Notes: generated by a model from the letters alone, not told the origin. A stretch of 23,685 bases of DNA from Actinomycetota bacterium (GCA_018268695.1 JAFDWD010001093.1:1-23685); one strand, 5' to 3'; positions 1-8,666 are shown, counted from the first letter of the stretch. Made by a program: numbers and translations.

Positions 1-7
1 ACCCCCG

Positions 8-2824
8 ATGGTCGTCCAGATGGGCCGGATCCGCATCGGTGAAACCACGGAGACCAGGTATCTTCGCGACGTGTCCGTCCCGACCGATTCGCTGCCCCTG
101 CTGGGGCGCGAGGAAAGCCTGGCGCGCCTGGAGGCGTTGACCGACGCGGTGCGCGCGGGTGCCGGCGGGGCGATCCGGATCGAGGGTGCGCCGGGGGTCG
201 GCAAGAGCGCTCTGCTGGAGGCCGCGGCCCCCGCGGACCTGACGGTGCTGCGGGCGGTCGGCGTCGAGGCCGAGGCGGGCCTGCCGTTGGCGGGACTGGA
301 GGACCTGATGCATGGTCTGGACGCGGCGGGCTCCGGCGCGTCCGGCGCCGCCGAGTGGCCGGGCCCGATCCCGATCGGGGACGCCGCCGACGGACGAGAC
401 CCGGTCGCGCTGCTGCGTGCGGTGTCGACGCGGCTCGCCGAGGCGGAACCGCTCGTCTGCCTGGTCGACGACGTGCAGTGGCTCGACCCCTCCTCGCGCG
501 CCGCGATCGCCTACCTGGCGCGGCGGGCCGAGCGGCTCGGGATCGGCGTGATCGCGGTCTGGTCGTTGCGCGGCGAGGCGCCGGAGGAGTGGCCGGGGGT
601 CGAGACGCTGCCGCTCGAGGAGCTGCCGCGGGAGGACGCGCTGGCGCTGGCGCGCCGCGGCGGACTGGCCGACCCGGTGGCCGAGGCGCTGGTCGCGGCG
701 GTCGGCGGCAACGCTCTCGCCCTGGTCGAGGCTCCCGCCGAGCTGAGCGCCGCCCAGCGCGGCGGCCGCGCCGTCCTCCCCGACCCGTTGCCCGCCGGCG
801 AGCGCCTCCAACGCGCCTTCGCCGCCCGCGTCGCCGAGCTGCCCGAGGCGACCCGGGACGCGCTCCTCCTCGCCGCCGCCGGCGCCCCGGCGACGATGGT
901 GGCGAGCGAGGGGGCCGGGACGCTGGCCGACTCCCTCTCCCCCGCCGAGGACGCGGGGCTCGTCCGCCTCGGTCCGAGCGGCGTCGCCTTCTCCCATCCC
1001 CTCGTCCGCGCCGCCGTCTACCACGGGGCGCCGCCCTCGGGGCGGCGCGAGGCGCACCGGCTGATCGCCGCCGCGGTCGCCGAGCCGGAGCGCTCCTGGC
1101 AGCTCTCCCAAGCCGCGCCGGCCCCGGACGAGGACCTCGCGGCGCGACTGGAGGAGCTCGGCGAGGAGGCGCGGCGGCGCGGCGCGCCCGGCCCCGCCGC
1201 CACCGTGCTGGAGCGCTCGGTCGCGCTCAGCCCGGATCCGGCCGATGCGACCCGCCGCGCCCTGCAGACCGCGATCGCCGCCGGGACTGCCGGCCGCCCG
1301 GCGCTCGCCCGCGGCGTCCTCGACGCGGTCCTCCCCACCGTGACCGACCCGGGCGCCCGCGCCGACGTGCAGATGCTGCGCGGGATGGCGATCCACCAGG
1401 GCGGCCGGCCGCGCGAGGCCTTCGCCCTGCTCGAGGCCGAGGCCCGCGTGATCGAGGAGGAGGACCCGATGCGTGCCTCGGCGCTCCTCACCCAGGCCTG
1501 CATCGCGCTGATGGGGACCGGGCCGATGGCCGGCCTGCAGGAGACCGCCGCCCGGGCCCGGTCACTGGCCCCGCCCGGCGCCGACACGATCCCGAGCCTG
1601 ATCGAGGCCGAGGTGCTGGTCAACCTCGGTGAGCACGGGCGGGCGCGGGAGATGCTCGACCGGATCGAGCCCGGCCTCGTCGCCTGGGACCCGACCGCCC
1701 CGGGCCACGAGGTGCTGGCGATCGACGCGCTCTGCCGCCTCTGGATGGGCGACCACGATGTCGCCGAGCGGGTGCTGACCCGCCTGGTCGAGGCCAACCG
1801 CGCGGCGGGGGCGGTGACGCCGCTGGCGCTGCCGCTCGCGGTCCTCGCCACCCTCCACATCCGTCGCGGGGACCTGGCGCTGGCCGCCGCCTGCGCCGAG
1901 GAGGCCAACGAGATCGCCGAGACGGGGCTCGGCCCCGGCTTCGTCGCGACCCTCTCGCTGGCGGCGGTGGCGATGGTCGCCGGGCACCGCGGCGATGCCG
2001 AGGCCTGCGAGCCGGCGGCGGCGCGCATGCTGCGGCTGGGCGAGGAGATGGAGCTGCCCTCGACCCTCGCCTGCGCCGAGCAGGCCCTCGGCCAGCTGGC
2101 CCTGGGACGCGGCGACGCCGAGCGCGCCGCCATCCACTTTCGCGCCGCCCTCGACCACGCCGCCGTCCACGGCACCCGCGATCCGGCCTTCCTCTTCAGC
2201 CACGCCGATCTGGTCGAGGCGCTGGTCCGCCTCGACCGCGCCGCCGAGGCGGAGGCGGTCCTCGCCGAGCTGGAAGTCGGCGCCGAGCTCTCCGGCGGCG
2301 CCTGGCCGCGCGCCGCGGTGCACCGCTGCCGGGCGATGCTCGGCCCGGAGGAGGAGATCGACGCGAACCTGGCCACGGCGCTGGCCGCCCACGCCGACCC
2401 GCCGATGCCGTTCGAGGCGGCGCGAACCCGCCTCGCGGTCGGCGAGCGGCTGCGACGCGCCCGCCGCCGCGCCGATGCCCGTCCCCTGCTCGCCGAGGCC
2501 CAGGACGCTTTCGCCGCGGCCGGGGCGCGGAGCTGGAGCGCCCGCGCCGCGAGCGAGCTGAGCGCGGCGGGGCCACCCGGCAGCGGCACGGGAACGCCCC
2601 CGACCCCGATCGACGACGCCGCCACGTCGTCGCCCGCGGACCCCCTCACCTCGCGCGAGCGGGACGTCTGCGAGCTGGTCGCCGCGGGCCGCACGAACCG
2701 CGAGGTCGCCGCCGCGCTCTTCCTCTCCCCCCGCACGGTCGAGCACCACCTCCGCTCCGCCTACCGCAAGCTCGGCGTGCGTTCGCGCACCGAGCTCGCG
2801 GTGCGCTTCGCCGCTGCCGCGTAG
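8..2824 (+). CDS. LAL-type LuxR family transcriptional regulator with AAA ATPase domain
   Basis: A large ATP-dependent regulator of the MalT/LAL class, 938 residues from the first ATG, which is normal for the family. An N-terminal LLGRE motif (about residues 31-35) precedes Walker A GAPGVGKS (60-67) and a Walker B-like LVCLVDDVQWLD (149-160). A long Ala/Leu/Glu-rich helical middle (about 390-830) looks like TPR-type repeats. The last 61 residues (878-938) are a LuxR helix-turn-helix with TSRERDVCELVAAG, NREVAAALFLSPRTVEHH and RKLGVRSRTEL. Such proteins sense an inducer through the middle region and activate promoters; the target is not apparent here. The start is uncertain: the frame is open to the window edge, and a GTG at 71, just before the LLGRE motif, would be equally typical. 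It converges on the methyltransferase at 3097-3969. Confidence 0.93.
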   Translation: MVVQMGRIRIGETTETRYLRDVSVPTDSLPLLGREESLARLEALTDAVRAGAGGAIRIEGAPGVGKSALLEAAAPADLTVLRAVGVEAEAGLPLAGLEDLMHGLDAAGSGASGAAEWPGPIPIGDAADGRDPVALLRAVSTRLAEAEPLVCLVDDVQWLDPSSRAAIAYLARRAERLGIGVIAVWSLRGEAPEEWPGVETLPLEELPREDALALARRGGLADPVAEALVAAVGGNALALVEAPAELSAAQRGGRAVLPDPLPAGERLQRAFAARVAELPEATRDALLLAAAGAPATMVASEGAGTLADSLSPAEDAGLVRLGPSGVAFSHPLVRAAVYHGAPPSGRREAHRLIAAAVAEPERSWQLSQAAPAPDEDLAARLEELGEEARRRGAPGPAATVLERSVALSPDPADATRRALQTAIAAGTAGRPALARGVLDAVLPTVTDPGARADVQMLRGMAIHQGGRPREAFALLEAEARVIEEEDPMRASALLTQACIALMGTGPMAGLQETAARARSLAPPGADTIPSLIEAEVLVNLGEHGRAREMLDRIEPGLVAWDPTAPGHEVLAIDALCRLWMGDHDVAERVLTRLVEANRAAGAVTPLALPLAVLATLHIRRGDLALAAACAEEANEIAETGLGPGFVATLSLAAVAMVAGHRGDAEACEPAAARMLRLGEEMELPSTLACAEQALGQLALGRGDAERAAIHFRAALDHAAVHGTRDPAFLFSHADLVEALVRLDRAAEAEAVLAELEVGAELSGGAWPRAAVHRCRAMLGPEEEIDANLATALAAHADPPMPFEAARTRLAVGERLRRARRRADARPLLAEAQDAFAAAGARSWSARAASELSAAGPPGSGTGTPPTPIDDAATSSPADPLTSRERDVCELVAAGRTNREVAAALFLSPRTVEHHLRSAYRKLGVRSRTELAVRFAAAA

Positions 2825-2899
2825 CTCCGGCGGACGGGCAAGGGACGCAAGGGTCTGCGGCGAGCCCGGCTTCCGTGCGTGTCGCGGAGCCGGCGAGGA

Positions 2900-2948
2900 G
2901 GTGCGTTCGTACTTAGGGGTCATATACGGCTCTAAGTACGAACGCACC
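2900..2948. repeat. 17-bp perfect inverted repeat (hairpin)
   Basis: The arm at 2900-2916 (GGTGCGTTCGTACTTAG) is exactly complementary to 2932-2948, with a 15-base loop at 2917-2931 that is AT-richer than its surroundings. It lies just downstream of the LuxR-type gene and would form a very stable hairpin on either strand. It may be a terminator or part of the mosaic element. There is no U-tract. Confidence 0.8.
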
Positions 2949-3012
2949 CGATGATCCCCACCGAGGTGTGGCCTCTTACGCACGGACCCTCGACGAAAGA
3001 CGCACTCCCTCC

Positions 3013-3070
3013 GTCCTGGGCGTCTCATGGAGGTCACAGCCTGCCAGGGCCTCCATGAGACGCCCAGGGC
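3013..3070 (+). repeat. Long hairpin with the conserved 12-nt loop ACAGCCTGCCAG (copy A)
   Basis: Arms 3013-3035 and 3048-3070 pair over 23 positions with two G-T wobbles, around the loop 3036-3047. The outer stem contains CCTGGGCGTCTCAT, identical to the copy at 14304-14361. The inner stem differs from that copy but keeps its pairing (GGAGG/CCTCC here, CGCGG/CCGCG there). Confidence 0.85.
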
Positions 3071-3096
3071 ACCGCCTCTCGGACGGTCGCCCCCGC

Positions 3097-3969
3097 CTAA
3101 ACGTCCGGCGCGGTCGCCGACACGATCCAGGTCGACGACGGGGCGACCACGCCGTCCTCGGTCTCGTACTGCTCCAGCACGCCGCGGATCTCGGCGGTGA
3201 TCGTCGGGCGGATCTCGTCGGCGCGGTCGCCCCAGAGGCGCAGGACCTCGCCCGCCGGGCCGATCGACATCACCAGGTCGACCGCCCCGTCGAGGTCGGC
3301 ACCCATCTTCAGCGGCAGGTCACAGCGGCGCAGCTCGATCGCCGCGAAGCCGGCGATCGCCATCTGTTCGCTGACGACGTCGGCGTTCGCCATCGAGAAC
3401 GGCCCCGGGCCGCAGGTCGGCTCCTCGGTCTCCTCCGGGTGCTCGAGGTAGCGCTCGACGACCTGCTCCGCTTCGTGGACCCAGCCGTTGTCGAGCTTGC
3501 GCCGCCAGACGACGAAGCAGACCCGCCCGCCCGGCCGCATCGCCCGCCGCACGTTGCGCAGCGCCTGCACCGGATTGGCGAAGAACATCACGCCCATCCG
3601 CGAGAAGACGTAGTCGAACGGCCCGCCGAGGTCGGCGATCTGGACGTCCCCGACGAAGTAGTCGACGTTGGCGAGGCCCTCCGCCTCCGCCTCTTCCATC
3701 GCCAGCTGCACGAAGGGCTGGGACACGTCGACGCCGACCGCCACGCCCCTCTCACCGACCATCCCGGCGAGCCGCCGTGTCGTGTCGCCGAAGCCGCAGC
3801 CGATGTCGAGGACGCGATCGGCGGGACGCGGCGGATGCGCGGCGATCGCCGCCTCGCCGTGCCGGCCCAGCCCTTCGGCGACGTAGGGGCGAAAGCGGAC
3901 GAAGCGCTCGAAGAGCGGCCCGCTCCAGGCCTCGGTCGACTCCGCGTTGGCGGGGGCGACCTCCGCCAT
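3097..3969 (-). CDS. Class I SAM-dependent methyltransferase
   Basis: A 290-residue protein with the Rossmann methyltransferase core: motif I VLDIGCGFG (about 53-61), the acidic end of strand 2 GVDVS (79-83), GD at 107-108, then FDYVFSRMGVMFF and the post-core MRPGGRV. It transfers a methyl group from S-adenosylmethionine; the C-terminal 140 residues give no clear substrate hint. The general look is Methyltransf_11/25, often seen for small molecules. ATG at 3969 is chosen because it overlaps the TGA of the upstream SnoaL-like gene (TGATG), which suggests translational coupling. A GTG one codon earlier is possible. It is the last gene of the minus-strand cluster that begins with the MarR gene. 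Confidence 0.9.
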   Translation of the reverse strand: MAEVAPANAESTEAWSGPLFERFVRFRPYVAEGLGRHGEAAIAAHPPRPADRVLDIGCGFGDTTRRLAGMVGERGVAVGVDVSQPFVQLAMEEAEAEGLANVDYFVGDVQIADLGGPFDYVFSRMGVMFFANPVQALRNVRRAMRPGGRVCFVVWRRKLDNGWVHEAEQVVERYLEHPEETEEPTCGPGPFSMANADVVSEQMAIAGFAAIELRRCDLPLKMGADLDGAVDLVMSIGPAGEVLRLWGDRADEIRPTITAEIRGVLEQYETEDGVVAPSSTWIVSATAPDV

Positions 3970-4367
3970 CACTCCCTCTCGACCGGCCGGTACCCCGAGC
4001 AGACCGTGCGCATCCAGCCGATGCGGCCGTCGCGCTCGCCGAGGAAGGCCTGCTGTTCCACTTCGAAGAGCCCTTCCGGGTTGCGGACGAGGAAGCGGTA
4101 ACCGACCCGCTCGCGGTCGGCGAAGGCGCCCGTCTCCAGGTCCAGGAGCTCGAGTATCTCGTCGGAGTCTTCGAACCAGACGCGCAGGGCGCCGCTGACC
4201 ACCGCCTCGGAGTCCTCCCCCTCCCAGAAGCGGCGCGGCGTCAGCGCGCGGAAGTCGATCTCCGGGTGGAGCAGGTCGCGGATGCGGTCGAAGTCCTTCA
4301 GCGCCAGGGCGGCGGCGAAGGAGGAGCCGAGGGACGCGGACCGGTCGACGCTCGTGATCTCGGACAT
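3969..4367 (-). CDS. SnoaL-like / NTF2-fold protein
   Basis: A 132-residue protein with the usual length and layout of the NTF2-like fold: an N-terminal helical part (FAAALALKDFDRIRDLLHPEIDFRALTP), then strands around WFEDSDEILELLDLETGAFADRERVGYRFLVRNPEG and a final IGWMRTVCSGYRP. Members are small cone-shaped pockets acting as isomerases or cyclases, or simply binding ligands; the reaction cannot be read from sequence. The start is ATG 4367 because GGAGG lies nine bases upstream; the open frame extends to 4403 without a better site. It overlaps the following methyltransferase start and is downstream of two MFS genes, so it probably shares their transcript. Confidence 0.82.
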   Translation of the reverse strand: MSEITSVDRSASLGSSFAAALALKDFDRIRDLLHPEIDFRALTPRRFWEGEDSEAVVSGALRVWFEDSDEILELLDLETGAFADRERVGYRFLVRNPEGLFEVEQQAFLGERDGRIGWMRTVCSGYRPVERE

Positions 4368-4407
4368 GGGATCGATCCTCCTCGCGACGGCCGCGGCTGT
4401 CAACGCC

Positions 4408-5616
4408 TCACTCGATCAGGTCCCGGCGGGCGACGATGATCGCCAGCGCCAGGGCGGGCATGACGATCGCGGCGACGGCGCCCGCGCGCCAGCCCAGCGC
4501 CTCGACCAGCGGGCCGACCAGGGCCGAGCCGACGCTGGCGCCGACCGTCGTCGCCAGCGCGACCCAGGTGAAGGCCTCGGTCGCGGTGCCCTGCGCCAGC
4601 GTCCTCTGGATGACCTGGTTGCGCACCGTGATCTGCGGGGCGAGCGTGACCCCGGCGAGCGCGGCGAAGACGAACATCTCCGGGATCGAGGTCGCCACCA
4701 CCAACGGCAGGCAGCTGAGGACCATGAGCGCGCCGAGCACGATCAGGGAGCGCCGCGGCGGCCCGAAGATCCCCGGACGGGCGCCATAGGCGATGCCCCC
4801 GGCACCGGAGCCGAAGGCGAGGGCCGCCGCGAACGGGCCGCCCAGGGCGGCCGCGCCGTGGTGGGCGCCGAAGGCGGGCAGCATCACGTCGAGAGCGCCG
4901 AAGGTCCCGGCCAGCGGCAGGTCGGAGAGGACCAGCAGGCGCAGGTGGGGCGAGACCAGGGCGCCGAGCCAATGGCGCTCGGCGCCGGGATCGCCGCCCG
5001 GCTCGACGGTCGAGAGGCGGGCGAAGCCGACCGACCCGAGGATGCCGAGCGCGCCCGCGACGAGCAGGCCCCCGGACGGGCCGACGGTCGCCGCCAGGAT
5101 CCCCGCCAGGAGCGGCCCGCTTACGAAGACGACCTCGATCATCACCGCGTCGAGCGCGTAGGCGGTCGGCAGCTCCGCCGGTCCGACCAGATCCGGCCAG
5201 CGCTGGCGGAAGATGCCGCCGATCGGCGTCGACCCGGCGCCGGCGACGAAGCCCGCGGCGACCAGCGGTACCGTCCCGGCGCCCGCCTCCCCCAGCACCA
5301 CGAGCGCGGCCATCGCCACCATCACCAGGAGCGCACCGGGGACGATGACCAGGCGCGAGCCGTGCCGGTCGATGACCCGCGCCAGCCACGGGCCGGTGAT
5401 CCCGAGGCCGATCGTGTAGGCGCCCGCGACGCCGCCGGCGATCCCGAACGAGTCGGTCTGGCCGTGGATGAAGAGGATGACCGCGACGCCACCCATCCCG
5501 ATCGGCATCCGCGCCAGCAGGGCGAAGCCGACCAGCGGCCGCACGCCCGGCGCCGCCAGCACGCGGCGGTAGGCGGTGAGGCCCTGGCTGGGCGGGACGG
5601 AGGCGTCGGTGGCCAT
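4408..5616 (-). CDS. MFS transporter, 12-TM type
   Basis: A 402-residue, strongly hydrophobic protein with about twelve predicted membrane segments and the Major Facilitator loop signature region around residues 75-95 (GPWLARVIDRHGSRLV). The middle break between the two six-helix halves falls near residues 200-225 (LSTVEPGGDPGAERHW). The family moves small solutes or drugs using the proton gradient; the substrate is not evident. It starts 24 bases after the stop of the larger MFS gene (5641-7107). Two MFS proteins behind a MarR regulator suggest an efflux or stress cluster. Confidence 0.88.
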   Translation of the reverse strand: MATDASVPPSQGLTAYRRVLAAPGVRPLVGFALLARMPIGMGGVAVILFIHGQTDSFGIAGGVAGAYTIGLGITGPWLARVIDRHGSRLVIVPGALLVMVAMAALVVLGEAGAGTVPLVAAGFVAGAGSTPIGGIFRQRWPDLVGPAELPTAYALDAVMIEVVFVSGPLLAGILAATVGPSGGLLVAGALGILGSVGFARLSTVEPGGDPGAERHWLGALVSPHLRLLVLSDLPLAGTFGALDVMLPAFGAHHGAAALGGPFAAALAFGSGAGGIAYGARPGIFGPPRRSLIVLGALMVLSCLPLVVATSIPEMFVFAALAGVTLAPQITVRNQVIQRTLAQGTATEAFTWVALATTVGASVGSALVGPLVEALGWRAGAVAAIVMPALALAIIVARRDLIE

Positions 5617-5640
5617 CCCACCAGCGTCCCAAAAGAAGGG

Positions 5641-7107
5641 TCAGTCGGGCTTGACGCCGGGCAGGCCGGCGCCGGCGAGCTCGGCTTCCTCGCGCTCGCG
5701 GCGGAGCTCGCTCGGCGTCGGCTCGTTGCCGCGACCCAATCCCCGCCCCGGCAGGACCCAGGCGACGACCGCGGCGAGGACGCAGATGCCGACCCCGGTC
5801 CAGGTGATCGCGTCGTAGCCGGCGAGGCGCGGCAGGCGGCTGCCCGCCGGGGTCTGTGAGGCGAGCAGGGTCGCGCCGATCGCGCTTCCCATCGAGAAGC
5901 CGATGTAGCGGACCACCTGGTAGAAGCCGGTCGCGCTCCCGGTCTCGCTTTCCGGCACGGCGCGGACGATCATCGCCGGGATCGCGCCGTAGGTCAGGCC
6001 GTATCCCAACCCCATCACGCCCATGATCACGAAGGCGCTCCAGATGCCGCCGTTGAAGAGGGCGAAGACGACACCGCCCGCGGCGACGATCAGCGCGCCG
6101 ACCGGCAGCAGGTTCGACGGGCCGAGCAGGCGGGTCCAGAACGGCAGCGTGCGCGAGCCGACGATGCTGAACACCGAGAACGGGACCAGGCAGAGGCCGG
6201 CGAGAACCACCGAGGCCGAGAAGCCGTAGCCGAGCTCCTTCGGCGCCTGGACGAACTCGCTGACCCCGGTCAGGTACAGGTACATCGCGACGCCGAGCAC
6301 CAGCGCGGCGACGTCGACGCTGAAGACCGCCGGGTGGCGGGCCAGGCGGAGGTCGACCAGCGGTTCCGGCGTGCGCAGCTCCTGCGCCCCCCAGAGCAAC
6401 AGGAAGACCACCGCGACTCCGAAGAGGCCGAGCGTCGCCGGCGCCCCCCAGCCCCAGCGGCTGCCCTCGGCGATCGCGATCAGGAGCGCCGCCAGGCCGA
6501 TCGTCAGGAGCGTCGCGCCGATCACGTCGAGCTTGCCCGCGGGCTGACCCGCGGTCGAGGGGATGAAGAGGACGGCGAGCACGAGGGCGAGCGCCGCGAC
6601 CACGGCGCCGAACCAGAACGCCGCCGAGAGGCTGATCCCGGCGAGCAGGCCGGAGATCGGGTAGCCCGCCCCCACCCCGGCCGCGCCCGCGACCGAGAGC
6701 AGGCCGATCACGGCGGGGACCCGCTCCGCCGGCAGCTCGTCGCGCGCGGTCGCCATCCCCTGCGGCACCAGGCCGAGGCCGAGGCCCTGCATCGCCCGGC
6801 CGAGGACGAGCACCGGGAGGCTCTGCGCGAGCGCCGCGATCACGCAGCCGAGCGCGACGACGGCCAGCCCGCCGATCAGCGTCTCGCGGCGGCGCGGGCC
6901 GTCGGCCAGTCGTCCCATCACCGGCGAGGAGATGACGCCGACCAGGAGCGTCGCGGTCAGCGACCACTGGGCGGCGCTGAGCGAGACGCCGAGATCGTCG
7001 CTGACGCTCGGGATCAGGGGCGCGCCGAGCGATGAGATGACCCCGGTGACCATCACGATCGACACCAGGACCCCCGGCAGGAGGCGCGCCCGCAGCGCCG
7101 GGCTCAT
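5641..7107 (-). CDS. MFS transporter, DHA2-like 14-TM drug exporter type
   Basis: A 488-residue integral membrane protein with the features of the drug:H+ antiporter-2 group. Loop 2-3 has the motif GRLADGPRRRETLIGG (about residues 65-80), and LVLGRAMQGLGLGLVPQG (about 99-117) and AGAAGVGAGYPISGLLAG (about 140-158) resemble antiporter motif C. Length and hydrophobic periodicity fit 14 helices. The C-terminal 35 residues are charged and cytoplasmic (SELRREREEAELAG). Its ATG overlaps the MarR stop (ATGA), the classical local arrangement of a MarR repressor with the pump it controls. It is likely a multidrug or toxic-metabolite exporter; the substrate is unknown. Confidence 0.9.
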   Translation of the reverse strand: MSPALRARLLPGVLVSIVMVTGVISSLGAPLIPSVSDDLGVSLSAAQWSLTATLLVGVISSPVMGRLADGPRRRETLIGGLAVVALGCVIAALAQSLPVLVLGRAMQGLGLGLVPQGMATARDELPAERVPAVIGLLSVAGAAGVGAGYPISGLLAGISLSAAFWFGAVVAALALVLAVLFIPSTAGQPAGKLDVIGATLLTIGLAALLIAIAEGSRWGWGAPATLGLFGVAVVFLLLWGAQELRTPEPLVDLRLARHPAVFSVDVAALVLGVAMYLYLTGVSEFVQAPKELGYGFSASVVLAGLCLVPFSVFSIVGSRTLPFWTRLLGPSNLLPVGALIVAAGGVVFALFNGGIWSAFVIMGVMGLGYGLTYGAIPAMIVRAVPESETGSATGFYQVVRYIGFSMGSAIGATLLASQTPAGSRLPRLAGYDAITWTGVGICVLAAVVAWVLPGRGLGRGNEPTPSELRREREEAELAGAGLPGVKPD

Positions 7108-7562
7108 GCGTCGCGGGGCAGCAGCGTCTCGATCAGGCCACCGAGGGTTTCGGAGGCATGGGCGAGGTCGATCAGCTCGTCGTCGGGAAGGTCGGCGAGC
7201 GCCTCGCGCATGTTCTCGCGGATCTCCGCCCGGACTTCCTCGAAGACCTCGGTCCCGGTCGGCGTCACCTCGACCATGACGACCCGGGCGTCTTCGCCGG
7301 AGCGGGCGCGGGCGACGAGGCCGCGGCCCTCGAGTTTGTCGACCAGCTGGGTCACGGTCGGCTGGGCCAGCGCCTCGGTCTGGGCGAGCTGGGTGATGCG
7401 ACGGGACCCTTCGGAGAGGGTCGCGAGGACGCCGACCTCGGTCCGCGACAGTTTGTGCGCCCCGCTCGGCATCAGCAGGCGGGTGAGGCGCGCGGCGCGT
7501 CCCAACAGGGAGTTCGCGACGAGGTCGATCGCCTCAGCACGATCGGGGGCGGACGAAGCCAT
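7104..7562 (-). CDS. MarR family transcriptional regulator
   Basis: A 152-residue winged-helix regulator of typical MarR length. SRTEVGVLATLSEGSRRITQLAQ and QPTVTQLVDKLEGRGLVAR form the helix-turn-helix (about 40-85). It is followed by the wing with the family signature DARVVMVEVTPTGTEVFEE (about 91-110) and a C-terminal dimerisation helix pair. ATG 7562 is chosen; a TTG three codons earlier also lies in frame. No Shine-Dalgarno is visible, while an AT-rich stretch with TATATT lies just upstream, so a leaderless transcript is possible. It overlaps the DHA2 exporter gene by four bases and probably represses the cluster 7562-3097. Confidence 0.92.
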   Translation of the reverse strand: MASSAPDRAEAIDLVANSLLGRAARLTRLLMPSGAHKLSRTEVGVLATLSEGSRRITQLAQTEALAQPTVTQLVDKLEGRGLVARARSGEDARVVMVEVTPTGTEVFEEVRAEIRENMREALADLPDDELIDLAHASETLGGLIETLLPRDA

Positions 7563-7590
7563 GCCGACCAATATAGAAAAACTATGGAAG
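7563..7590 (-). promoter_or_regulatory. Putative MarR promoter/operator (AT-rich short palindrome)
   Basis: The bases just upstream of the MarR start contain ATAG-AAAAA-CTAT, a short palindrome in an otherwise very GC-rich window, and TATATT about eight bases before the ATG on the minus strand. MarR proteins usually bind AT-rich palindromes overlapping their own promoter. The arms are only 4 bp, so this is tentative. Confidence 0.4.
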
Positions 7591-7606
7591 TCCTGCAGGG
7601 CCGAGG

Positions 7607-8605
7607 CTAGCCTGCGCTGGCGGGTTCAGGCTCCGGCTCGGCGCCGGGGCGGCGTTCCGCGCGACCCGCTCGGCGCCGTTCCCAGGCCGCCCAGGCGACC
7701 ATCACCGCCCCCGCGTAGACCCAGCCGAGCAGGATGTCGAAGAAGTAGTGCTCACCGGTCGCCATCAGGGTCAGCGCCATCGCCGCCGGGTAAAGGAAGA
7801 CGAGCCAACGGGCGCGGCGCCACGGGATCATCTTCCAGAGGTTGAGCGCGACCAGCATCGTGAAGGCGGCATGCAGCGAGGGCACCGCGGCGACGAGGTT
7901 GACCGAGGCCTGGCCTTCGGAGAAGAGGATCGAGGTGCCGACGCCGATGATCTTCCAGCCTTCCGAGGTCGTCCGGTGGACGTCGTGCAGGAGGCCTTCC
8001 TGTCCGGCCAGCCAGGGCGGCGCGGCCGGAAAGAGGATGTAGGTGATGACGCCCGCGATCGCCAGGGTGACGATGCGCTTGGCGAACCGCAGGTAGGCGG
8101 GGCGGTCGCGCGCCCAAAGCCAGCCGGCGAGGGCGAAGGGGGTGATGAAGTAGCTCGTGTAGATGAGCGTGAAGAAGGCGTTCCAGCCGGTCAGCCGGGT
8201 CGGGTCATAGAGGTGGCGCTGCAGCCATTCGGTCGGCGTCTGGCCGAAGAAGACGGCTTTGTCGAAGTCGATCATCGGGTGGAAGTGGACGCCGATGCCG
8301 AGCTTGTCGGCGGCGCCGCGGGTGACGTCGTAGGCGCCGAGGACGATCACCATCGGCAGCCAGTCGATGACCAGCCACAGCATCTCCCGCGGGTGGCGGC
8401 CGAGGCAGGCGCAGGCGAGCGCCCCGCAGACCCAGACGATCACCAGCTCCCGCTGGACCGGGATCCCGTAGTTGTAGCTCCAGACGACGAAACCGACGAG
8501 GTAGAGCGCCAGCGCGCAGCGCCGTACCGCCGGCCAATGGCCGAAATGCAGGACAGGCTCCGCTTCGGAGCCCGCCCGGGACCGGGCAAGGTCGGCGGCG
8601 CTCAC
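7607..8605 (-). CDS. PAP2 superfamily membrane protein, inositol phosphorylceramide synthase (AUR1)-like
   Basis: A 332-residue polytopic protein with about six membrane segments. The phosphatase/transferase signature is VPSLHAAF (about 241-248) and the downstream catalytic His/Asp pair is in GEHYFFDILLGW (284-295), the arrangement of the PAP2_3/AUR1-like branch rather than of soluble acid phosphatases. Members move a phospho-head group between lipids (for example inositol phosphate transfer in AUR1 or mycobacterial homologues) or dephosphorylate prenyl or phosphatidyl lipids. The active site would face outward. The start is GTG 8605, the only sensible initiator before the first helix. The C-terminus is Pro/Glu-rich. 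It is separated from the MarR gene by 44 bases and may be independent of it. Confidence 0.85.
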   Translation of the reverse strand: MSAADLARSRAGSEAEPVLHFGHWPAVRRCALALYLVGFVVWSYNYGIPVQRELVIVWVCGALACACLGRHPREMLWLVIDWLPMVIVLGAYDVTRGAADKLGIGVHFHPMIDFDKAVFFGQTPTEWLQRHLYDPTRLTGWNAFFTLIYTSYFITPFALAGWLWARDRPAYLRFAKRIVTLAIAGVITYILFPAAPPWLAGQEGLLHDVHRTTSEGWKIIGVGTSILFSEGQASVNLVAAVPSLHAAFTMLVALNLWKMIPWRRARWLVFLYPAAMALTLMATGEHYFFDILLGWVYAGAVMVAWAAWERRRAGRAERRPGAEPEPEPASAG

Positions 8606-8666
8606 CCGGTTAAGCCTATGCGCGTTCGAGCGCGCCCGGCGTGCGGACCGCGCGCCGACCCGACTT

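Larger units (their letters stand above)
2840..3070. repeat. Mosaic hairpin element, copy 1, between convergent genes
   Basis: The 272-base gap between two convergent genes holds blocks that recur at 14022-14361. These are AAGGGACGCAAGG (2840-2852), TGCGGCGAG (2856-2864), a CTCTTACGCACGGACCCTCG block (about 2972-2991) and a long hairpin (3013-3070). A separate inverted repeat lies at 2900-2948. Block order is the same in both copies, but the DNA between blocks differs in length and sequence. A bidirectional terminator role fits the position; a mobile REP/BIME-like origin is also possible. No protein-coding gene is supported here. Confidence 0.75.

Noticed and set aside
1018..2736. Long minus-strand frame under the LuxR-type gene
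   Set aside because: The product is Ser/Arg/Ala-rich without domain motifs, whereas the plus-strand frame has Walker and LuxR motifs.
2968..4101. Plus-strand frame starting in the repeat and crossing the methyltransferase
   Set aside because: Antisense shadow: the reverse strand has clear SAM-binding motifs, and the N-terminal part only translates the hairpin repeat.
4282..5859. Long open frame on the plus strand opposite the MFS genes
   Set aside because: Its product is Arg/Gly/Asp-rich low-complexity sequence, an antisense shadow of the real minus-strand transporter in GC-rich DNA.
4400..6967. 855-residue minus-strand frame spanning both MFS genes
   Set aside because: It is a +1 shadow with Arg/Pro/Gly-rich sequence; the two hydrophobic MFS frames explain the region.
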